A DNA stretch of 18,743 bases, taken from JACZWZ01 sp964194935 (lineage in GTDB: Bacteria > Actinomycetota > Acidimicrobiia > Spongiisociales > UBA11373). The stretch is from NCBI GenBank assembly GCA_964194935.1, contig CAXMOL010000080.1, positions 1 through 18,743 on the forward strand, given 5' to 3'. The notes beneath the pieces were generated by a model. That model was not told the DNA's origin. It searched no databases and worked only from the letters and a program-made list of their open reading frames with translations. Position numbers and translations under genes: made by a program. Positions 14,193 to 18,743 of the stretch are shown here, one piece after another (position 1 is the stretch's first letter; every line of letters starts with the position of its first letter).

Positions 14193-15019
14193 TTCGGGAG
14201 CTGTTCATCAAAGGCCGCGTCGCGTGCTGCGGCGCCCGCCGTTGCCTGCTCCCAGTACCCGTAGGTGCCTTGGTTGAGGAGTTCCAGGGCGGCCTTCGTC
14301 ACAGCCCCGAGTCCAACGAGGTTGAAGCCGCCGCCGACCGAGATTCGAGCGACACCGATCTCGGCAAGCTCGGCGACCGGCGGCACTCCGGGAAGCGCCA
14401 GAACGTTGACAGGCAGATCCACGGATTCAACGATTGTCCGCAACTCTTCCACCTCGGTTACGCCCGGGGCGTAAAGGACATCGGCGCCGGCCTCCTGGAA
14501 GGCCTGGAGTCGGGCAATCGTGTCGCCGAGGTCGGTCCGCTGGTGGAGGTAGTTCTCGGTGCGGGCTGTGAGCACCAGGCGAACGGGGCCGGAGTGTGCT
14601 GCCTCGGCTGCGGCCGCAACTCGGTCGGCGGCGTGATCCGATTCGTAGATTGGGCGGGCGTCGTCTCCGGTGTAGTCCTCCACGGAGCATCCGGCCAAGC
14701 CCGCGCTCACTGCCAAGCGCACCGTGTCGGCAACACCGGCGGGGTCATCGCCAAAGCAATTCTCGAGGTCGGCGCTGACCGGCAGGTCGGTCGCCGCCAC
14801 GATTGAGGTGGCATGGTCGAGAGCCTCAGTCCTCGTTACCCGACCGTCTACTCGACCCAGAGTCGCCGCGTGCCCCGAGCTGGTCGTGGCAAGGGCACTA
14901 AACCCCAGTGAGGCAAAGAGCTTGGCAGTGCCCGCATCCCACGGATTGGGAAGCAGCAGTGGGTTCTCGCCGCGATGTAACTGCAGGAATCGCTCGGCCT
15001 TTGCCGCCTGACTGATCAT
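14189..15019 (-). CDS. Isocitrate lyase/PEP mutase-superfamily enzyme
   Basis: A 276-residue TIM-barrel enzyme of the PEP_mutase group. Signatures are LLLPNPWDAGTAKLFASLGFSALATTSSG (about 21-49), the metal-binding strand VSADLENCFGDD (D84, E86), GCSVEDYTGD (E114, D115), LTARTENYL and the late GVARISVGGGFN. The KKCGH active-site loop of true isocitrate lyases is absent. Members cleave or rearrange C-C or C-P bonds of 2-hydroxy or oxo acids (methylisocitrate lyase, oxaloacetase, phosphonopyruvate-type chemistry); the reaction here is not assigned. ATG 15019 has GGGGTG upstream. It is coupled to the downstream LysE-type exporter and lies 64 bp after the YheO-cyclase gene. Confidence 0.9.
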   Translation of the reverse strand: MISQAAKAERFLQLHRGENPLLLPNPWDAGTAKLFASLGFSALATTSSGHAATLGRVDGRVTRTEALDHATSIVAATDLPVSADLENCFGDDPAGVADTVRLAVSAGLAGCSVEDYTGDDARPIYESDHAADRVAAAAEAAHSGPVRLVLTARTENYLHQRTDLGDTIARLQAFQEAGADVLYAPGVTEVEELRTIVESVDLPVNVLALPGVPPVAELAEIGVARISVGGGFNLVGLGAVTKAALELLNQGTYGYWEQATAGAAARDAAFDEQLPK

Positions 15020-15083
15020 TTCGACACCCCGCGCTCCTCCAAGGAAGGGAGCCGGTGAGGGCTTGTGTCGACTGTACGCACGA

Positions 15084-16361
15084 TCAGATCTCGACCGAGT
15101 AGAGCGTGATCGGCGCGGCGAGATTCTTCAGCGTTCGTTCTCCGAGCGATGTCGCCAGCATGCCTTCTTTGTTCTTGATGTTGTCGTAGACAACCTGAGA
15201 GATACCGATCTCAGCGGGTCCCATTTCGGCTTGTATTCGAGCGGCGATATTTACGCCGTCCCCATGCACGTCTCCGTGCTCTTCGGTGACTTCACCAAGG
15301 TGGACCCCGATTCGAATCTGGAACCGCCCTCCACCATCAGCTGCGCGTTGGATCGCACGAGCGCAAGCGACGGCATCCGACGCCGAATCGAAACTTGCCA
15401 GCATTCCATCTCCGAGCTTCTTGACCAAGCGTCCGTGATGGTCGGCGATGGCTTCGGCGTGGATGGAGTCGTTTTCTTCGAGGATTCGTAGCGTGCCCGC
15501 CTCGTCTTCCTCCATGAGAACGGTGAAACCGACAATGTCGGAGAAGAGGATTGCCGCAAGCTTGTGGCTCTGCTTCCTGGCTCCCGACTCTCGTATTGCC
15601 TCGTCGAGATAGTGCCGCTTGCCGGCTCGAGCGTTTTGGTATTCATCCTTGGAAAGGATGTTCTCGTCGAGTTCGAAATCCGTCCGCAGCAGGTTGTCAA
15701 AGAATGCAGCCAGTCGCCCGGTATCCGTCATCACCGCCTCGCGAAGGAATCGGGTATCGATGTTGATGCACAGCGCTCCAACAAGCCCAAAGTCGGGACG
15801 GAAGATCGGAATGGTGGTGCATTTGAAGCGACGCGAGCCGATGTTCAACTCATAGTTGACCTTGTTCTCACCCCGCTGGCGCCGCGTCTTGAGGTCCAAC
15901 ACGAGATTCGTCGCACCGCTGCCGATCGACCTACCGGTGACCGCAGCGTTCTCAATGGTGACAAGCGCCCGAGACGGGTTCACCAGATCGTGGAGCAGAA
16001 TCTCGATGCCGGTATTCGGAAACGATCGTCCGATATCGGTAACGATGCGCTTGTAATTTTCCAAGAACGCATCGTTGTCGCTTACGACCGCGTCGCCGTC
16101 GTAGGCGGCGTAGAGATCCTTGTATCGCTGGAGTTCCGCACTGGGGAATGTCTCGCGTACGAGGTTCTGCTGGCCAATGACGATGAGCTCTCGCGCCGCC
16201 CGCTCGTTCCTCGTCTTGAGGAAGTGTGTCACCGCTTGGTCGAAGGCCTCAGCGCTAAACCCGACATGACCGTCGTCACTGACGATAAAGGGGTAAAAGT
16301 CGTACTCCTCGAGCCGCTTCGACTCGGTGGGCGCGTCCCTTCGGCGGCGCAGTCTTCGCAT
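15084..16361 (-). CDS. YheO-like PAS domain fused to a class III cyclase
   Basis: A 425-residue soluble protein. Residues 1-95 are an unassigned basic-then-helical leader. Residues about 99-210 match a YheO-like PAS domain: FLENYKRIVTDIGRSF, EILLHDLVNP (H124, D125), VTIENAAVTGRSIGSG, and LVGALCINID (193-202). Residues about 266-425 are a class III cyclase with D275 (LFSDIVGFT), K314 and D318 (KKLGDGM), D364 (DVHG), N371 and R375; all key positions including Lys are present, so adenylyl cyclase activity is likely. YheO domains normally sit before a helix-turn-helix in DauR-type regulators, so this pairing is unusual. Sensing of a small ligand by the PAS part is inference. Start ATG 16361 lies six bases after TAGTAT. 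It follows the F420-type oxidoreductase by 41 bp. Confidence 0.9.
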   Translation of the reverse strand: MRRLRRRRDAPTESKRLEEYDFYPFIVSDDGHVGFSAEAFDQAVTHFLKTRNERAARELIVIGQQNLVRETFPSAELQRYKDLYAAYDGDAVVSDNDAFLENYKRIVTDIGRSFPNTGIEILLHDLVNPSRALVTIENAAVTGRSIGSGATNLVLDLKTRRQRGENKVNYELNIGSRRFKCTTIPIFRPDFGLVGALCINIDTRFLREAVMTDTGRLAAFFDNLLRTDFELDENILSKDEYQNARAGKRHYLDEAIRESGARKQSHKLAAILFSDIVGFTVLMEEDEAGTLRILEENDSIHAEAIADHHGRLVKKLGDGMLASFDSASDAVACARAIQRAADGGGRFQIRIGVHLGEVTEEHGDVHGDGVNIAARIQAEMGPAEIGISQVVYDNIKNKEGMLATSLGERTLKNLAAPITLYSVEI

Positions 16362-16367
16362 CGACGG

Positions 16368-16373
16368 ATACTA
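16368..16373 (-). promoter_or_regulatory. Possible -10 box for the YheO-cyclase gene
   Basis: On the minus strand TAGTAT is six bases before ATG 16361, with no ribosome site between. It lies in the 41-bp gap after the oxidoreductase gene, so the cyclase could have a leaderless internal promoter in addition to read-through. No -35 box is evident. Confidence 0.35.
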
Positions 16374-16402
16374 CGCAACCACCCCCGGTTAGCTCATCTC
16401 GA

Positions 16403-16867
16403 TCAACCTACCTCCGCCATGGGTTCGAGTACCACGACTGCGGTCTCAGTGGACCGCAAAGCCGCGTAGCCATCGAGTTTCTCGTCGATCTTTTGCCATC
16501 GTCCCCACAGCCGCGAACGCTCTTCCCCTTGGGCGGCCCGGCCCCGGACCGGATACCCGCCCCCGGTGACATCGACCTCCGCTTCCGGGTTCGTCTGGAG
16601 GTTGAGCCACCATGCTGGCTCGCCGTCCGACCAGCCGTTCATCGCCATCGTCACCAAGTTCGGACCATCGGTGAAGTAGCCAAGGATGACGCTGCGCTCC
16701 TTGCCGGAACGGCGCCCGACGGTGGTGAGGCGCATGGCACCCCAGCGGCCCGGCTTGGGGCGCCACAGGCCGATCTTGCCGGGGGTGATCCGATATAGCC
16801 CGCGATGCATGGACCAGGCGAGTCGCACAAACCACCGCGGAGGAACCCGTGCCCGCTTTGAAGACAT
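16403..16867 (-). CDS. Deazaflavin (F420)-dependent oxidoreductase, Ddn family
   Basis: A 154-residue split-beta-barrel protein of the Ddn/FDOR-A type. Family marks: LYRITPGKIGLWRPKPGRWGAMRLTTVGRRSGKERSVILGYF in pieces, then NLVTMAMNGWSDGEPAWWLNLQTNPEAEVDV, and a C-terminal segment with EERSRLWGRWQKID. Such enzymes use F420H2 to reduce quinones or nitro-compounds, often at the membrane surface; the basic, amphipathic N-terminus (RWFVRLAWSMHRGLY) fits this. It is evidence that the organism makes F420. Start ATG 16867 follows AAAGG by eight bases. A copy of a repeated 42-bp element begins 28 bases upstream. It heads a same-strand run with the YheO-cyclase, PEP-mutase-like and LysE genes. Confidence 0.92.
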   Translation of the reverse strand: MSSKRARVPPRWFVRLAWSMHRGLYRITPGKIGLWRPKPGRWGAMRLTTVGRRSGKERSVILGYFTDGPNLVTMAMNGWSDGEPAWWLNLQTNPEAEVDVTGGGYPVRGRAAQGEERSRLWGRWQKIDEKLDGYAALRSTETAVVVLEPMAEVG

Positions 16868-16894
16868 GATTCAGCCTTTCGCTAGGTGTGGGCC

Positions 16895-16936
16895 AATGTC
16901 CTACGCAGGCGGCCGCGCCGGGTAGTGCCGAACGTC
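16895..16936 (-). repeat. Dispersed 42-bp element, copy 2, upstream of the Ddn-type gene
   Basis: Copy 2 has AATGTCCT at one end and TAGTGCCGAACGTC at the other, separated by 20 GC-rich bases; copy 1 is at 10119-10159. On the minus strand it reads GACGTTCGGCACTA ... AGGACATTGGCCC. The two GAC(G/A)TT half-sites, each with a nearby GGC, resemble the loose GGGAC-NNN-GGCCC sites of mycobacterial DosR, but this is a resemblance only. It lies between divergent genes and could act on both. Confidence 0.55.
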
Positions 16937-17087
16937 AGTACGTGGGCGTGGTGGTCGCCGTGAAGTCTGAGGATCTCCTACTGCTCGGATCATCAGAGGC
17001 GCCAGCGTGTGTGATGTCTCGGCCGTGCCTACCAACCGGGTCGAGATACGCTCCCCGGCGAACACGAGCACACGAGAGGGAGCCAAC

Positions 17088-17957
17088 ATGACACAGCCGA
17101 CGGAACCCCTGCCAGCGTTCCTTGCTGAGCCGTCCAAGCTGGGTCAGGAGATCAGCGTCACCGGCAAATGGATTCCGGCGAAACAGGGTGGGCGGTTTAG
17201 AAAGACTGCCGAGTCTGCAGAGATGCTGAAGGAGTGGGAAGACATCCACGCCGACGCCAAGAGCGATGCCGGTGTGCTCTCAACAGAAATCAACCACGCC
17301 GTCGGCGAAGACGCTGTGCTGGTTCACCACGTCTTCAAGGATCCCGACGCGTTGGTTCACTATTTTTCCACGACTGCCACGCGCCACATGGGCGCACTGA
17401 CGAAGGTCGCGACGCCGCAACTTCATCTCATTCGTGGAGTCAGTGTTCCCACTGCGACCAGGGAGGCGCTGGCGGCGAAGAATGTGCCTGCGGTGTTTGG
17501 AGAATTCCTTTTTGGGTACGTCAAAGAGGACTACAAGCGACCCAACCAAGAGACGGCCATCATGGTCACCGCGAAGTGGACGTGTAAGCCGGGCGATGCG
17601 ACTCATCTCGAAGACCTCAAGTACTGGTGGCAGCGCGTCGGTACCGACGCATATTCGATCGAAGAGGGCCTACTCAGGTTCGAGGTGTACCAGGTGATTG
17701 GCGAGGATGCCTTGATCATCCACGAGACGTTTCAGAACAGCGATGAACTCAAATTTCACCTGTCAAAGGGCACAGCCGAGACGTACAAGAAGGACATCGA
17801 CAAGGTCGCTGTACCGGAGGCCTATTTCTTCCGCGGTCCCGTCTCGTGGACGATCAGGACCTACTCCAAGTTCTTGCATCTGCCGGCCACGTACTCCAGC
17901 CAGGGAAGCCACTTCACTCAAGCCGGTGGAAGCATGAGCGAAGGAACGACGGCGTAG
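17088..17957 (+). CDS. Tandem dimeric alpha/beta-barrel (ABM-like) protein
   Basis: A 289-residue soluble protein formed by two copies of one domain, about residues 22-121 and 157-254. Matching blocks are VTGKW/VTAKW, GVLSTEINHAVGEDAVLVHHVFKD against GLLRFEVYQVIGEDALIIHETFQN, and ATPQLHLIRGVS against AVPEAYFFRGPVS. The pattern of strands and the E/H positions fit the antibiotic-biosynthesis-monooxygenase-like ferredoxin fold, which normally dimerises; here one chain could form the barrel. No cofactor site can be named. The start ATG 17088 has GAGGGAG six bases upstream; the frame extends 27 codons further but without support. The C-terminal ~35 residues are polar and low-complexity. It is divergent from the Ddn-type gene. 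Confidence 0.75.
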   Translation: MTQPTEPLPAFLAEPSKLGQEISVTGKWIPAKQGGRFRKTAESAEMLKEWEDIHADAKSDAGVLSTEINHAVGEDAVLVHHVFKDPDALVHYFSTTATRHMGALTKVATPQLHLIRGVSVPTATREALAAKNVPAVFGEFLFGYVKEDYKRPNQETAIMVTAKWTCKPGDATHLEDLKYWWQRVGTDAYSIEEGLLRFEVYQVIGEDALIIHETFQNSDELKFHLSKGTAETYKKDIDKVAVPEAYFFRGPVSWTIRTYSKFLHLPATYSSQGSHFTQAGGSMSEGTTA

Positions 17958-18011
17958 TCCTACCCGGTCCCCGCGGAGAGGTCCGGGACGCCGAGGCGCA
18001 CTTGCCTTGGC

Positions 18012-18116
18012 CTATGCGAAGCGGGTGAGGCTTCTGCCGATCATGTCGACGAGGAGGTCGGCCGCTTCGGATGGACTGGCCATCCTCTCGGAGAGGTCGC
18101 TGGAGGATTCCAGCAC
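18012..18116 (-). pseudogene. Short coding-like fragment downstream of the GNAT gene
   Basis: On the minus strand an open frame from 18164 to the stop at 18012 reads ...DPASHRRITRVLESSSDLSERMASPSEAADLLVDMIGRSLTRFA. The only start is GTG 18116, giving 34 residues. Third codon positions are mostly G/C and the peptide looks like an amphipathic C-terminus, which argues for real or formerly real coding sequence. It lies one frame off the end of the GNAT gene, so it may be a frameshifted tail of that gene, the remnant of another gene, or a tiny gene. I cannot assign a family. Confidence 0.3.
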
Positions 18117-18148
18117 CCTGGTGATTCGGCGATGAGACGCAGGGTCCG

Positions 18149-18743
18149 CTACGAAGCTCGTGCGCTAGCTCGGCCAGAGAGGACGTCGGTCTGCGTGACG
18201 GGTTCGAAGCCGACGCCGAGGTAGAGACCCCTTGATGCTGGGTTGTCCGGTTCGAAGCAGATCTTGATGCGCACTGCGCCGGCCTCGGCAAGAAGGTCGA
18301 TGCCGGCGGTGAGCAGGTGTCGGGCAAGTCCTCGTCGCTGGTGATCTTCTTCGGTGCGCATGGGTTCGACGAGACCCGTGGCAGTCTCTGGGTCGTACCA
18401 GAACAGACCGTACGCGGCGGGGTTGTCGTCGCGGTCGAGAATGAGCAGATCGAGGTCGGGGCGGTACAGCGAAGTCTGACGAAGGCGCGTCTCTACGTCG
18501 GGTCCGCTCCGTTTGATCATGTGATGCGGACGCAGCATCGTGTCGCGGCGACTGGACAACCGATAGTCCTCGCTCAGCAGGCTGATCTCTGGTCGAGCGT
18601 CCGCAGCCAGCCACGACTCGACCACCCCGTCTTCCTTGATAGCAAAACCATGGCCGACCAACACCTCACGCGTGACGTCATCGGCACGGTCGACCTCGAG
18701 TTCGACGGCTCCAAGCCCGGACTCACTGGCGTGAGCGAGTCCA
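18149..18743 (-). CDS. Double-GNAT acetyltransferase, 5' end outside the window
   Basis: The frame is open to the right edge, giving 198 visible residues. The first ~65 residues (AHASESGLGAVELEVD..., DVTREVLVGHGFAIKEDGVVESWLA) look like the end of one GNAT domain. From RLSSRRDTMLRPHHMI the second domain begins, with LDLLILDRDDNPAAYGLFWYDPETATGLVEPMRTEEDHQRRGLARHLL (in pieces; acetyl-CoA loop QRRGLA) and the closing NPASRGLYLGVGFEPV. The TTG at 18664 is inside the protein and not the true start. Tandem GNAT proteins usually have one active and one degenerate domain; substrate unknown. The end, SGRASARAS, is followed in another frame by the coding-like fragment at 18012-18164. Confidence 0.85.
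   Translation of the reverse strand, partial: GLAHASESGLGAVELEVDRADDVTREVLVGHGFAIKEDGVVESWLAADARPEISLLSEDYRLSSRRDTMLRPHHMIKRSGPDVETRLRQTSLYRPDLDLLILDRDDNPAAYGLFWYDPETATGLVEPMRTEEDHQRRGLARHLLTAGIDLLAEAGAVRIKICFEPDNPASRGLYLGVGFEPVTQTDVLSGRASARAS

Noticed and set aside
15564..16469. 301-residue plus-strand ORF opposite the YheO-cyclase
   Set aside because: It is fully antisense to a protein with intact PAS and cyclase motifs and shows no domain of its own.
1..18743. Toxin-antitoxin, restriction or other defence system
   Set aside because: The STAND-type ATPase at 1595-4201 might suggest an Avs-like defence protein, but its N-terminal cyclase and TPR layout is that of the common actinobacterial regulator family, and no nuclease, protease or membrane effector accompanies it.

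Overview
The window looks like a chromosomal segment of a high-GC actinobacterium (Actinomycetota), possibly an Acidimicrobiia-like lineage. Reasons: a CrgA cell-division protein (an actinobacterial family) stands next to trpG/pabA in the divergent arrangement known from mycobacteria. There is a Ddn-type deazaflavin (F420)-dependent oxidoreductase, many class III nucleotide cyclases, frequent GTG/TTG starts, and several starts that look leaderless. I see no rRNA, tRNA, insertion sequence, phage gene or CRISPR array. The lineage guess is inference.

Layout. 1-427 (-): 5' part of a membrane-anchored protein made of 23-24-residue tandem repeats, running off the left edge. 428-779: intergenic, with a promoter and nested inverted repeats for the next operon. 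780-1576 (+): AHSA1/SRPBCC protein and ArsR-type repressor, overlapping ATGA. 1595-4201 (-): cyclase domain fused to an NB-ARC-like ATPase and TPR-like repeats. 4234-5590 (+): UBP-type zinc finger, stand-alone cyclic-nucleotide-binding protein, CoA-binding Rossmann protein. 5587-6813 (-): membrane-bound cyclase. 7003-8397 (+): thiolase and a small membrane/Cys-rich protein, ended by a perfect 26-bp palindrome. 8484-8726 (-): crgA. 8898-9461 (+): trpG/pabA. 9484-10083 (-): lipoprotein. 10185-11408 (-): second membrane cyclase, paralogous to the first. 11502-11843 (-): doubtful hypothetical. 11987-13558 (+): small membrane protein and an M20D amidohydrolase. 13578-16867 (-): four-gene run, read in transcription order as F420-type oxidoreductase, YheO-PAS/cyclase fusion, PEP-mutase/isocitrate-lyase-like enzyme and LysE-type exporter. 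17088-17957 (+): internally duplicated alpha/beta-barrel protein. 18012-18743 (-): a short coding-like fragment and a double-GNAT protein running off the right edge.

The unifying theme is cyclic-nucleotide signalling. Four class III cyclases with three different input architectures (ATPase/TPR, multi-TM membrane, YheO-like PAS) lie within 15 kb, together with one cyclic-nucleotide-binding effector that lacks a DNA-binding domain. Three of the four carry Arg where adenylyl cyclases carry the purine-specifying Lys. The most unusual single observations are the YheO-cyclase fusion, the WELPQMFLPEQTQ repeat protein, and a 41-42-bp element found twice, each copy just upstream of a minus-strand gene.
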